Shown: in pieces, positions 36,865 to 46,016 of the stretch
Numbering within the stretch: position 1 is the first letter of the stretch
Layout: the number at the start of each line of letters is the position of its first letter
Origin: Hymenobacter caeli
GTDB taxonomy: Bacteria > Bacteroidota > Bacteroidia > Cytophagales > Hymenobacteraceae
DNA: 64,000 nt
Reading direction: 5' to 3'
Assembly: GCF_013294115.1 (NCBI RefSeq)
Contig: NZ_JABSNP010000006.1
Coordinates: 124,001-188,000, forward strand
Notes under the pieces: generated by a model
The model's input: only the letters and a program-made list of their open reading frames with translations
What the model was told of the DNA's origin: nothing
Database searches by the model: none
Translations under genes and position numbers: made by a program

Positions 36865-37553
36865 GCCAGACCCCCGAAACGCCCGAACCCGGCGAATCCA
36901 ACCTGCGGCGGGCCCTGCACCAGTTGCCCGCCCACGCGCCCGACCCGGCCACCTGGTCGCGCGTTGAAGCCCTGCTGGCGGTTGACGCCGCCCTGGCGCG
37001 GGCCGTGCCCGCCCTGCCCGTCCACGCGCCCGACGCCGCCGTGTGGGGCGCCATTGTCGCGCAGCTGGATGCGACCGGCGCCCCCGACGCGCCCGTGGCC
37101 CAACCGGCCGCGCCGGCGGTGGTGCGGCCCCTGTGGCCCGCCCGCGCCGTGCGCCGCGTGCTGGCCGTGGCGGCCAGCGTGCTGTTGCTGCTGGGCGCGT
37201 GGTGGCAGCTGCGGCCCGTCGCCCTGGTGCCGGCCGCGCCGCACGAAACGCTGACGTTCAGCGAAGAGGAAAGCGGGGCCCCGCTGCCCGCGCCGCTGCC
37301 GGGCCCCGACCCGCTGGAGCGGCAAGGCCTGGCGTTCATCGATGCCCATTGCTCGTCGCTGCCCGCGGTGTGCGGGTCGGGCCAGTTTTGCTCGCTGCGC
37401 ACGCAGCTGGCGGAACTGGAAACCCAGGAAACGCAGCTGCGCCAAGACGCCCGCCGCTTCGGCGCGTCGCCGGAGCTGCTGCGTGAGCAGGCGCGGCTCG
37501 TCCGCCTGAAAGCCACCGTTACCCGCGAACTGGTTCAACTCCTTATCTCATGA
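36861..37553 (+). CDS. Probable anti-sigma factor, single-pass membrane protein
   Basis: 230 residues, with ATGA overlap with the sigma gene. The cytosolic N-terminus has two copies of one unit, LPAHAPDPATWSRVEALL (about 22-39) and LPVHAPDAAVWGAIVAQL (about 52-69), of the LPxHxPxxxxWxxI type seen in Bacteroidota anti-sigma proteins. One membrane helix (about 100-116, VLAVAASVLLLLGAWW). The periplasmic part has three cysteines (HCSSLPAVCGSGQFCSL) and a coiled-coil end (TQLAELETQETQLRQDAR). Context, topology and repeats point to an anti-sigma factor; no named family was recognised. Confidence 0.75.
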   Translation: MSQTPETPEPGESNLRRALHQLPAHAPDPATWSRVEALLAVDAALARAVPALPVHAPDAAVWGAIVAQLDATGAPDAPVAQPAAPAVVRPLWPARAVRRVLAVAASVLLLLGAWWQLRPVALVPAAPHETLTFSEEESGAPLPAPLPGPDPLERQGLAFIDAHCSSLPAVCGSGQFCSLRTQLAELETQETQLRQDARRFGASPELLREQARLVRLKATVTRELVQLLIS

Positions 37554-38491
37554 AGCAGCTCATTCGTTCGGCCCGGGGCCGCTGGCAATCGGGGGCCCTG
37601 GCCGTGCTGCTGGGGCTGCTGGCGCTGCCCGCCGCGCAGGCCCAGCAGCGGGTGCAGGTCGTGGCCCGCACCTTGGAGCAAAGCTGGAGCTGCCCGCCCG
37701 GCCGGGTGGTGCGCATCCGGGCGGAAAAAGCCAGCGTGCAAGTGCGCGGCTGGGACCGGCCCACGGTGCAGGTCACGCTGCGGCTCAGCGCCCGCCACCC
37801 CGAGCGGGCCGTGGCCGAGCAGGACCTGCCCGTGGCGCAGTACCGCCTCGAACAAAACGGCAACGTGCTGGACCTCGTCAACCTGTTTGTGCTGCCCGCC
37901 GGGGCCCCCGCCGTGCGCAGCGACCTGCGCGCCGAGTACACCGTGTGGATGCCCGCCGGCAACCCCCTGCAAGTGGTGAACGCCTACGGCCAAACCGAGC
38001 TGGCCGACCTCACGGGCCGGCTGACGCTGGAGCAGAGCTTCGGCCAGATTACGCTGCGCAACCTGCGCGGCACCCTCGCCGCCACCGCCCGCTACGCCGA
38101 CCTGACGGCCACCAACGTGCAGGCCGATTTCACCTGCCAGGCCAACCGGTCGGCGGTGCAGCTGCTGGGGCTGGGAGGCAGCTGCTTTGTGCGCAACTAC
38201 TACGGCAGCGTGCGGGTGCAGCCCACGCCGGACTTGCGCCAGCTGACGGTGGAAGCCGACCGCACGGAGGTCGTCATCAGCGCCCCGCAGCCCGAGCGGT
38301 TCGCCTACCAGCTCAGCGTGCAGCAGGGGGCCCTGGCCGTGCCGCTGGCCTACGCCGCCGCCAAAAAAGGCAGCGCCAGCCGCGCCTCGCTAACGACGGC
38401 CCCGGCCAGCCCGCCGCGCCCCTTGGTGCGGGTAAGCACGTCCTACGCGTCCCTGACTTTGCAAATGCAGCTCCTTTCGACGCAATTCTAA
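37550..38491 (+). CDS. Secreted/periplasmic adhesin-like beta-helix protein
   Basis: 313 residues with ATGA overlap with the anti-sigma gene. Signal peptide (residues 17-30, LAVLLGLLALPAAQAQ). The rest is rich in beta strands with repeated short turns: AEKASVQVRGWDRPTVQVTL, VVNAYGQTELADLTGRLTL, EQSFGQITLRNLRGTL, ATARYADLTATNVQADF. This resembles the DUF4097-type putative adhesin fold that often follows ECF sigma/anti-sigma genes. Probably the surface or periplasmic product controlled by the sigma factor. The assignment to DUF4097 is a judgement from pattern only. Confidence 0.65.
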   Translation: MKQLIRSARGRWQSGALAVLLGLLALPAAQAQQRVQVVARTLEQSWSCPPGRVVRIRAEKASVQVRGWDRPTVQVTLRLSARHPERAVAEQDLPVAQYRLEQNGNVLDLVNLFVLPAGAPAVRSDLRAEYTVWMPAGNPLQVVNAYGQTELADLTGRLTLEQSFGQITLRNLRGTLAATARYADLTATNVQADFTCQANRSAVQLLGLGGSCFVRNYYGSVRVQPTPDLRQLTVEADRTEVVISAPQPERFAYQLSVQQGALAVPLAYAAAKKGSASRASLTTAPASPPRPLVRVSTSYASLTLQMQLLSTQF

Positions 38492-38511
38492 TCTTTCTAC
38501 ATTTCCTTTCC

Positions 38512-39984
38512 ATGCCTGATTTCTACTGCTTTCGGGGCCGGCACCTGCTGCTCGGGGTTGGCCTTGGCCTGCTGGTGAGCACCACGTTTGGTACCGCCGC
38601 CCAAACCCTGCCAGCCGATGCCCCGCGCCTCCACTACAGCGAAGAAGTGGCCACCCCGCCGACCACCGCCCCGCCGCTGCGGGTGCAGCGGGAAGAGCGC
38701 AGCCTGTGGAAGCTGGGGCTGAACAACTTCCTGCCCGGGGCCCGCACGTTTGGGCCCAACGCGTACTACACGCGCTACGGCCTGCACCTGGCCTACGAGC
38801 GCCGCCTGGGCCGCCCCGGCTGGTCGGTGCTGGGCGAAGTGAGCCCGGCCGTTACCCACTTCCGCCTCGGCCCCGGCGGCCCCTTGCAGCAGGGCCTGAG
38901 CGTGCGGGCCCAGGTAGCCGGCCGCTACTACTACAACCAGGAGCGGCGCCTGCGCCAGGGGCGCCGGTCCGGCAATTTTTTGGCCAATTACGTCTCCGTG
39001 GCCCTGGGGGCCGGCCTGGGCCGGAGCGCGCACGAAACGCCTTTCTACCAGTTTGCGCTGCCCCGCGGGGGCGTGGCCGCGGCCGATGCGGCCGTGCTCT
39101 ACGGCTTGCAGCGCCGCCTGGGCCGCTACGGTTTCGTGGATGCTAACCTGGGCGTAACCACATTGCTGTCATCGTCTTCGGGCATCAGCAGCGTGGACCT
39201 GAGCGGCAGCCTGCGCGTGGGCCTGACGCTGGGGGCCCCGCCCGAACTTTACGCGCCACGGCTCGTGCCCGCCGGCGAAGTGGTGACGTTGCGGCCGCGG
39301 TTTTACGTGGGAGCCGAGGCAGGCCTGTACGATTACCGGCTACGTTACCCCGAACAGAATCCCTACCCGGAATCGGTGGTGAAAACTTCTCCCGGAGAGA
39401 CGCAAACCACTAACTATCCGGCGTTCTCCGGGCGTGGTTTCGGCACTTATAGCCAAACCATTGCGTGCGCGCAGCTGCCTTACCTGTACGTGGGCTACTA
39501 CGTAGCCCCGCGCCTGGCCGTGCAGCTCGGCGTGCAGCGCGAAGCCAACACCAATCGGAAGTACGGCACTTTTTTCGATACGCCCCAAGGCACCTTTGTA
39601 GTCCCCAACTGGGTCGATAGCCGGCGCGACCTGGCCGTGCCCGTGCTGCTGCGCTACTCGCTCGTCGCTTCTTTTCTGCGCCGGTTGCAACTCGACGCGC
39701 TGGGGGGCCTGGTGCCCGTGTGGTCGTCAGAAGATTTTCGGGAATACCAGATTGTCAACCGCCAAACCACCGGCCAGGAGACGTTCGGGTTTCAGCGCAG
39801 CACCTTTGGCCTGCACGCCGCCGCGGGGCTGGCGGCCAGCTACGGGTTCGGCCGCCGCCAGCGGGTGCAAGTCACGGCCGAAGGCGTCGTCAACAAAGAC
39901 CTGCGCACCGTTTTCCGCGACGGCCGGGAAGATTTGCAAGGCGGCGCCAGCGTGGGCCTGCGCTACCGGTTCGGCTACCGGTAG
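38512..39984 (+). CDS. Outer-membrane beta-barrel protein
   Basis: 490 residues. Signal peptide (RGRHLLLGVGLGLLVSTTFG, cut near AAQ). Alternating amphipathic strands with aromatic ends (YYTRYGLHLAYERRLG, VAGRYYYNQERRLR, YLYVGYYVAPRLAVQLGVQ) and a last strand ending VGLRYRFGYR, with no extra domain. This is a typical monomeric barrel of about 16-18 strands, but the substrate or ligand is not evident. It is 20 bp after the adhesin-like gene on the same strand, so it is the fourth gene of the sigma operon. It converges with the TMEM175-like gene. Confidence 0.75.
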   Translation: MPDFYCFRGRHLLLGVGLGLLVSTTFGTAAQTLPADAPRLHYSEEVATPPTTAPPLRVQREERSLWKLGLNNFLPGARTFGPNAYYTRYGLHLAYERRLGRPGWSVLGEVSPAVTHFRLGPGGPLQQGLSVRAQVAGRYYYNQERRLRQGRRSGNFLANYVSVALGAGLGRSAHETPFYQFALPRGGVAAADAAVLYGLQRRLGRYGFVDANLGVTTLLSSSSGISSVDLSGSLRVGLTLGAPPELYAPRLVPAGEVVTLRPRFYVGAEAGLYDYRLRYPEQNPYPESVVKTSPGETQTTNYPAFSGRGFGTYSQTIACAQLPYLYVGYYVAPRLAVQLGVQREANTNRKYGTFFDTPQGTFVVPNWVDSRRDLAVPVLLRYSLVASFLRRLQLDALGGLVPVWSSEDFREYQIVNRQTTGQETFGFQRSTFGLHAAAGLAASYGFGRRQRVQVTAEGVVNKDLRTVFRDGREDLQGGASVGLRYRFGYR

Positions 39985-40012
39985 CGCAGCCTCCGCCGCA
40001 TCAAAAAGACGC

Positions 40013-40717
40013 TCAGTGGGTGGCTGTTTGGGGCGCCAGCCGGGCTTCGTGCAGAGCCTGCAGCCGGCGGTAGCGGTGCCGGTGCAGCCGGGAAAGCGGG
40101 ATGGTAACCAGCAACAGGAAGGGCGTGAAATAATTCAGTACGCTGTCGTGTGCCACGAACTGCATGACCAGCAGCGCTAGCAGGAAACCCGACGCCGGCA
40201 CCAGGGGCCGCCACCAGTCCAGGTCGGGGTGGGTGGCGTCGGCGGGGCGGATGAGGCCGTGGGCCGGATTGGCCAGGTAGCGCATTAGCCACACCTGCGC
40301 CAGGGCCGCCAGCGTGATGTTAGCGGCGTAAACGGCAAAGGGGGCCCTCACGGTGGCGTACGAGCTGAACAGCCCCGACGAAAATGGCATCAGCACAATA
40401 AAAAGTAAAAACAATGTATTGAGCCACAGCAGCTTGCCGTCGTAGTTGCGCAAAAAGCGGAAAATGCGGTGGTGCGCCATCCAGTACAGGGCAATGACGG
40501 CAAACCCCGTCAGGAAGCCGATGAACTTGGGTATCAGCCGTACCAGTTGCTGCCAAACCTGGTCGTCGGTGGGCCGGCCTTCCATTTCCGGGAGCTTGAT
40601 TTCGATGGCCAGCAGCGTGATGGCAATGGCAAACACGGCGTCGGTAAACAGAATCAGCCGCTCGATTTGAAATTCGGTGCGGTCGTGGTGAACCAAAATG
40701 GTGTCGTGGTGGGGCAT
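40013..40717 (-). CDS. TMEM175-family (DUF1211) potassium channel-like protein
   Basis: 234 residues, six predicted helices. The diagnostic first helix ERLILFTDAVFAIAITLLAI corresponds to the family pattern FSDGVFAIAITLL (here F-T-D-A), whose lined Ile/Leu residues form the pore in TMEM175 channels. Later: LIPKFIGFLTGFAVIALYW, FRNYD-like loop (FLRNYDGKLLWLNTLFLL). Bacterial members are K+-permeable channels of one six-helix repeat. Start MPHHDTILVHHD is chosen because the longer reading adds a non-family segment. The DUF2339 gene ends 48 bp upstream on the same strand. Confidence 0.88.
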   Translation of the reverse strand: MPHHDTILVHHDRTEFQIERLILFTDAVFAIAITLLAIEIKLPEMEGRPTDDQVWQQLVRLIPKFIGFLTGFAVIALYWMAHHRIFRFLRNYDGKLLWLNTLFLLFIVLMPFSSGLFSSYATVRAPFAVYAANITLAALAQVWLMRYLANPAHGLIRPADATHPDLDWWRPLVPASGFLLALLVMQFVAHDSVLNYFTPFLLLVTIPLSRLHRHRYRRLQALHEARLAPQTATH

Positions 40718-40765
40718 AGCAAACGGGCCGGATGGGGTTACTAAAATAAGGCCGCCGGGCGCCAA

Positions 40766-43700
40766 TCAGTCGTCCGCCGCCGCTTCCGGGGCCCCGGTCC
40801 CCGCAAACCGCGCCTTGAAGCGGGCGTACAGCGCGTTCATGCCCAACAGGAGCAGGCCCATGAAAATGAAGACGATGGCCCGCGTGACGGTGCCGCTCTG
40901 GCTGAGGTCGAAAAACACCAGCCGCACCAGGCAGCCGAGCATGCCGGCCAGGGCCCCGTAGCGCAGGTCTTGCCGGCGCAGCAGCAGGCTGGTGCTGAAC
41001 ACGGCCACGACTTCCAGCATCAGCAGCACGGTGAGCACCGAGCGGTCGAACGACTGGATGAGCAGCAGCGCGAGGGCCCCGAACGCGGGGTAGAGCAGCC
41101 AGGCTTCGAGCTGGCGGCGCGTGGGCCGGGCCAGCCGGGACCAGGCCGGCGGCAGGTCGGCGAAGGGCGCGTTGCCCACGCGCAGGCCCAGCCCCACGTA
41201 CCCAAACAGCAAGCCCACGGCGGCGGCAATCACCCACCAATCGAGGCTAAGCAGCTGGCCGGGCGCGACGTAGCGCAGGCACGCGGCGCTGGCGGTGGCC
41301 GCCGCCAGCCAGTAGTAGAGCCGCCCGTAGAGGCCCAGCCGCCGGAAGCGGGCCGGCAGCCCGGCCGCCGCCCGGGTGAGGGCCAGCGCGGCGGCCGCCC
41401 ACAGCAGCGGCAGCCAAGGCGTGCGCACGTGGTGGGCCAGCGTGGCGGTGCCAAACAGCAGCGCCGCCTCGGGCAGCCACGGGTGCAGCACGCGCCACGA
41501 GCGGTACACCGGCGCCGTGGCCGGCGGCCGGGCCGCCGCCAGGGCCCCCAGCAACCCGAATAGTAAGGCCGCCGTGAAATACTCGGCGGGCTGTCCGAAG
41601 AAGGTTTCGGCGCGGGCCAGCAGCCAGCCGTGGGCCAGCAGGCTGCCCGCCAGCAGCCAGTAGCCCAGGTGCAGCAGGTAGCGGTCGGGCTGGCCGGCGC
41701 GGGCTACGGCGGCCGCGTCGGCCAGGGTAAGCCGCCACGCCAGGGCCCCCGCGAAGGCCGCGCCCGCCAGCGCCAGCAGCCCCAGCGCGTCGTACGCCGC
41801 GTGGCCCGCCGGCACGGCGGCCCCCAGCGCCACTAGCAGGTGCAGCCCCAATAAGTACAGCCCCGGCCACCGCACAAACTGCCCGCCCGCCGGCCACCAC
41901 GCGGCCCGCAGGCTCACCAGCGGCACGGCCAGCGTGGGCAGCAGGTACAGCAGCGCCGGGCCCGCGCCGAGCGCCCGCGCCGGCAGCAGCACGTGGCCCC
42001 ATTGCAGCACCAGGTAGCCGGTGCCCGCCAGGGCCAGCCCGGCCCACAGGCCCGGCGCGGGCACCCGCATCCGCAGGTACAGCAAGGCCCCCAGCAGCCC
42101 GGCCACTGCCCAGCCCGCCCACGGCCGCGCGTACACCAGCGCGCCCGCGCCCAGCAGCAGCCAGCCAATGGCCAGGCCCAGCGCCGGCACCCGGGCCGCC
42201 GCGCTCAGCGGCAACCCGGCGTATTCGGGGGCGTTGGCGGTGCGCGGCCACCACTGCCGGCGCGCCTGGTACGCCAGCGTGAGCCCGGCCGCGGCCAGCC
42301 CCAGCCCGGCCCGGCCCAGGGGCCCCGGGGCCCCCGGCGAGGTGTAGCGCAGCAGCAGCGGCAGGAGCAGGGCTTGCAGTACCAGCAGGTAGGTTTGGGC
42401 GTGCAGCAGGCCGTCGTCCGCCGGGCGGCCGTGCAACTGGCCGGCCACCAGCAGGTTTTCGGCGTAAAGCACCAGGAATACCGCCGGCCAATTCAGGCCC
42501 GTCTCGTGCAGGCCCACCACGGCCAGCACCGCAAAAAGCTGCGCCAGTACCAACTGCTGCTGGCGCACCCAGTCGGGCGCCAGCCCGGCGGCGCGCACCC
42601 AGGCCGCCAGCCCCAGCGCCCCGCCCGCCAGCCCCAGCAGGGCCCCCAGCAGCAGCGCTACCGAGGTCGCCGGGCCGGTAAATACCACCCGCAGCAGCAG
42701 CAAGCCTGCCCCGGCTTGCAGGGCCCCGGCCAGCCCGACGAAGCTGCCCAGCAGGTCGCGGTGCCAAACGGCCGGGGCCAGCGCCGGTACCCCAGGCCCC
42801 GCGGGCACCTCGGTTGGGGCCCGGAGCAGCGGCTGGCGGTAGGTGAGCTGGGCAAACGCCAGCCCGGCCCCGCCGGCCAGGGCCAGCACCAGGGCGTCGC
42901 GGCCCAGGGCCCCGGGGCCGTTGGCCAGCGCCTGGCCGGCGGCCAGCAGCAGCAGGCCGCCGCCCGCCAGCAGGGCCCCGGCCATGGCCACGCGGTACAC
43001 CAGGGCTTCGTTTTGGCGGGCCATTACCAGGGCAATCAGCAACGATTCCAGCAGCATGAACAGCAGGATGACCGACCCGGTGGCGTGCCAGCCTTGCAGC
43101 GACAGGGCCGTGGCCAGCGCCAGGATGAGCGAGAGGATGGTGTCGGTCTGGAACAGCCAGCCGATGCCCAACTGCTTGGCCCGCCGCCCGGCCCCGAACG
43201 TGAGCAGGGCCCCCAGCGCCAGCGGAATTGTCTTCCACACCGAGCCCGTGCTGTATAGGTACAGGTTGATGCCCAGGCAGGTCCAGTTCAGCACGTGGGC
43301 CGCGAAGAGCAGCGCCTCGAACTGCCGGCTGGCGTACACGCGGCGGTACTGCACCACGGCGGCCGCCGCGCCCACCAGCAGCACCAGGCCCATGGCCGCC
43401 AGCCGCAGCCCGTCGGGCAGGCTGGGCAGCTGCTGGTGCCAGTACAGGTGAAACGCGAAAAAGCTGGCGATGCTCAGCAGCAGCTGGTACCGCCACCGCT
43501 GCCGGTAGGTGATGGCGATGCCAAACGCCGTGACGCCCGCCGCCGCGCCCAGCGTGAGGGCCGTGGGCGGCAGCACCGCCAGCGCCACCAGGCTCAGCAC
43601 GCCGTGCAGGGTGGCCACGGCCTCGCGGCTGGCGCGCCAGGCCAGGTACAGGTTGGCCGCCACGCCCACCAGCAGCAGCAGGTAATCGAACGGCGGGGTG

Positions 43701-44437
43701 GCCCAGCGCAGGCCGTCGATGCTAGCGGCCCCTACGCAGGCAAACAGAAAAATGGCCGCCGCGCTGCTCAGCAGCCAGGCGTTCAGCTGCTGGGCAAACG
43801 CCTTGGTGCGCAGCGCAAACCGGGCCCCCAGCAGCCCGCCCGCAAAGCCGCAAATCAACAGAAACCGGAACGGTGGGGCCAACCGCAAAGCGGCGTAAAT
43901 GCCCAAAAAGCCCACGCCCGTCACCAGCACCACCGCCCCCAGAATACCGGTCCAGTTCTCCAGCAGCACCGCGGCCGCCCGCTCCCACCAGGTGGGCCCG
44001 GCCGGCACCGGCGGGGGCGCGGGGGCCACCTGGCGCGGCGCCGGGGCCAATGGCGCGGCCGGCAACGGCACCGCCGTTGGTACTTGCCGGGGCGGCTGCG
44101 CCGGCAGGGGCCCCGGCACGGTTTGCGCCACCGGGGCGGGCGGGCGCGCCACCGGCGGCAGCACCGGCACGGGCACCACCAGCGGCGCCACCGGGGCCGC
44201 GCCGGCCGCTGCCACCAGCGGCGCCGGGCCCCCCGCCGCCGGCGCGGCCCCACCGGTCCACGATGTGCGCATGACGGCTACTTGGTCGCGCAAGCGGTGC
44301 AGCTCGGCGTGGAGCTGCGTTTGCTCGGCTTGGCGGCGCGCCAGTTCGGCCCGCAACTCGGCCAATTGCTTGGGCAGCGACCAGTAGCGGGCCAGGGCTG
44401 CCAACGCGATAAGCAAGGCGAATAAAGCTAGATCCAT
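40766..44437 (-). CDS. Very large DUF2339 family membrane protein
   Basis: 1223 residues. A short first helix, a coiled region (about 20-60, LAELRAELARRQAEQTQLHA), a Pro/Ala/Val-rich linker (about 70-145), then some 25-30 hydrophobic helices with small loops to the C-terminus (VFIFMGLLLLGMNALYARFK near the end). This is the organisation of DUF2339, multi-pass inner-membrane proteins of unknown function. Codon composition is extremely GC-rich in the linker. It shares the GTACAGGCAG motif upstream of its ATG with the DUF349 gene (see findings). The gene stands alone, 48 bp before the TMEM175-like gene. Confidence 0.85.
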   Translation of the reverse strand: MDLALFALLIALAALARYWSLPKQLAELRAELARRQAEQTQLHAELHRLRDQVAVMRTSWTGGAAPAAGGPAPLVAAAGAAPVAPLVVPVPVLPPVARPPAPVAQTVPGPLPAQPPRQVPTAVPLPAAPLAPAPRQVAPAPPPVPAGPTWWERAAAVLLENWTGILGAVVLVTGVGFLGIYAALRLAPPFRFLLICGFAGGLLGARFALRTKAFAQQLNAWLLSSAAAIFLFACVGAASIDGLRWATPPFDYLLLLVGVAANLYLAWRASREAVATLHGVLSLVALAVLPPTALTLGAAAGVTAFGIAITYRQRWRYQLLLSIASFFAFHLYWHQQLPSLPDGLRLAAMGLVLLVGAAAAVVQYRRVYASRQFEALLFAAHVLNWTCLGINLYLYSTGSVWKTIPLALGALLTFGAGRRAKQLGIGWLFQTDTILSLILALATALSLQGWHATGSVILLFMLLESLLIALVMARQNEALVYRVAMAGALLAGGGLLLLAAGQALANGPGALGRDALVLALAGGAGLAFAQLTYRQPLLRAPTEVPAGPGVPALAPAVWHRDLLGSFVGLAGALQAGAGLLLLRVVFTGPATSVALLLGALLGLAGGALGLAAWVRAAGLAPDWVRQQQLVLAQLFAVLAVVGLHETGLNWPAVFLVLYAENLLVAGQLHGRPADDGLLHAQTYLLVLQALLLPLLLRYTSPGAPGPLGRAGLGLAAAGLTLAYQARRQWWPRTANAPEYAGLPLSAAARVPALGLAIGWLLLGAGALVYARPWAGWAVAGLLGALLYLRMRVPAPGLWAGLALAGTGYLVLQWGHVLLPARALGAGPALLYLLPTLAVPLVSLRAAWWPAGGQFVRWPGLYLLGLHLLVALGAAVPAGHAAYDALGLLALAGAAFAGALAWRLTLADAAAVARAGQPDRYLLHLGYWLLAGSLLAHGWLLARAETFFGQPAEYFTAALLFGLLGALAAARPPATAPVYRSWRVLHPWLPEAALLFGTATLAHHVRTPWLPLLWAAAALALTRAAAGLPARFRRLGLYGRLYYWLAAATASAACLRYVAPGQLLSLDWWVIAAAVGLLFGYVGLGLRVGNAPFADLPPAWSRLARPTRRQLEAWLLYPAFGALALLLIQSFDRSVLTVLLMLEVVAVFSTSLLLRRQDLRYGALAGMLGCLVRLVFFDLSQSGTVTRAIVFIFMGLLLLGMNALYARFKARFAGTGAPEAAADD

Positions 44438-44542
44438 GTACAGGCAGGACGGAAACAACAACGGTAATAAACTTAGCTGCCGGGCTTGGCTAAGTCCTGA
44501 CGGGCAGGCCCCACCAAACGGCTAAAGTAGGGGCGGGACATA

Positions 44543-44575
44543 AAAAAAGCGGCCGCGAAAGTTTCGCGGCCGCTT
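44543..44575 (-). terminator. Terminator of the DUF4142 gene at 44608
   Basis: AAGCGGCCGCGAAA (44547-44560) / TTTCGCGGCCGCTT (44562-44575) with a run of T on the minus strand side (44542-44548). Confidence 0.88.
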
Positions 44576-44607
44576 AAGCAGAGAAGTAAGCCCAACGGGC
44601 TCGTTGC

Positions 44608-45228
44608 TTACATCTTCATTTTGTCGTCGGTCTTAGCCATGCTGTCGTGCTGCTGAATGGTCGGCAGCGTTTTAGAAGCGAAGGCCTTGGTGTCGGCTTG
44701 CTTGCCATTGGCAATTTCGCTTTGGAACAGGGCCACCGTCTTGTCGTGGTCGGTCACCATCTGGTCCATGTACTTTTTCTCCAGGTCGGGGCCCGACATC
44801 TTCAGCATGGCCTCGCGGATGGTTTGGTGTTCGGCGTCCATCATGCCCTTCAGCTTCACCCCGTGTGCTTTGGCAATGGGCGTTAACTCAGCACCGGCCT
44901 TGGTATGGTCGGCAATCATTTTGGTGGCGTAGGCTTTCACGGCAGCCGACGGGCTTTTCGTCAACACTATTTTGCTCAGGCCCATCTCGTTGTGGCCGCC
45001 TTCGTCAACTTTGGTGATGAACTCAGCATCGGTCACCGGGGCCATCGGGGCTGCGGCGGGCTTGGCCATGGCCGTATCGGTGTTGCTGGCTACCGGAGGG
45101 ACGCTGTTTTCGGCCGGCGGCGTGGTGGCCGGCTGGTCGGTCGAAGCCGTCGAGGCTTTGTCGCCGCTGCCGCAGGAGCCAACGGCAAACAGGCCAGCGG
45201 CGAGGGCGGGAAGGAGGAGGCGTTTCAT
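44608..45228 (-). CDS. DUF4142 lipoprotein, copy A
   Basis: 206 residues. Lipoprotein signal MKRLLLPALAAGLFAVGSCG with the lipobox Cys at 19. A Thr/Pro/Ala-rich linker (20-65) leads to a helical DUF4142 domain (about 66-205): VTDAEFITKVDEGGHNEMGL, VKAYATKMIADHTKAGAEL, KYMDQMVTDHDKTVALFQSE. DUF4142 is a ferritin-like four-helix periplasmic domain with His/Asp/Glu residues of unclear metal use. The next gene on the same strand, at 45336, is a diverged copy. Terminator follows at 44543-44575. Confidence 0.88.
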   Translation of the reverse strand: MKRLLLPALAAGLFAVGSCGSGDKASTASTDQPATTPPAENSVPPVASNTDTAMAKPAAAPMAPVTDAEFITKVDEGGHNEMGLSKIVLTKSPSAAVKAYATKMIADHTKAGAELTPIAKAHGVKLKGMMDAEHQTIREAMLKMSGPDLEKKYMDQMVTDHDKTVALFQSEIANGKQADTKAFASKTLPTIQQHDSMAKTDDKMKM

Positions 45229-45335
45229 AAGTTGGTGGGAAAGAAAGTGGCAATGAATAACCGCTATACGCCAAGCCAGCGCTTAGGTTGGGGCCTACGG
45301 GCAGACTTATCCACTTCTCTGCCACACGCTTGAGC

Positions 45336-45935
45336 TTACTTATTCAGCACGTCTTCGGCGGCCTGGGCAGCGTCGAGCTGCTGGCCGGCAGGAGCCCCGT
45401 ACTTGGCCGCGAAGGCCCGGATGTCGCCGTCGTAGGCCTCCTTTTCCATGCGCTGAAAGGCGTCGCGGTCCTGCTTTAGCGCCCGGATGGTGGTGGCCAG
45501 CAGTTTTTTGTCAAGTTCCAGCCCCGTGAGTTGGCTGGCGTCGTGGTAAGCGGCTTGCTCGTCTTTGCCCAGCGCGGCGGGCACGGCCAGTTGCTTGGCC
45601 CCCGCCAGTGTGCGCAGGGCCGCGAGCAGGTCGAGGCGGCTTTGCAGCAGCGGGGGGCCGAAGGCCCGCACGGCCACGGTGGCGGCCTTGGCCTGGGCCA
45701 GCTTGGCCAGCTCCTGCTCCAGCAAGCCGTTGCTGGCCGTTTTCACCAGGAAGTCGGCGTCGGCCTGCTGCTTTTTGGTGATGCCGGCGTCGTCGATTTT
45801 GTGCTCGTTCTGGGCTTGGGCGGCGGCCACGGGGTCGTCGGTGTTGCCGGGGCCCGACGAGCAGGCGCTGGCCAGCAAGCCGGCCAGGGCCAGCAATGGC
45901 AGCCGGGCCCGCAGGGAAACAGTAGTAAAGGGCAT
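45336..45935 (-). CDS. DUF4142 lipoprotein, copy B
   Basis: 199 residues, with lipobox in LPLLALAGLLASACSSG (Cys at about 25). The helical domain (about 55-195) has KQQADADFLVKTASNGLLEQ, LAKLAQAKAATVAVRAFGPP and MEKEAYDGDIRAFAAKYGAP. It is weaker to the DUF4142 pattern than copy A, and lacks some of the His positions there. It lies 107 bp upstream of copy A; the arrangement suggests an old tandem duplication. Confidence 0.75.
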   Translation of the reverse strand: MPFTTVSLRARLPLLALAGLLASACSSGPGNTDDPVAAAQAQNEHKIDDAGITKKQQADADFLVKTASNGLLEQELAKLAQAKAATVAVRAFGPPLLQSRLDLLAALRTLAGAKQLAVPAALGKDEQAAYHDASQLTGLELDKKLLATTIRALKQDRDAFQRMEKEAYDGDIRAFAAKYGAPAGQQLDAAQAAEDVLNK

Positions 45936-46016
45936 GGGTGGGGAGGAAAAGGAGGACGAAGCAGCCGGGGCGGCAACCGCGCCCCGGCCCCTTATACGCC
46001 AACCGCCCGCCGCCGG

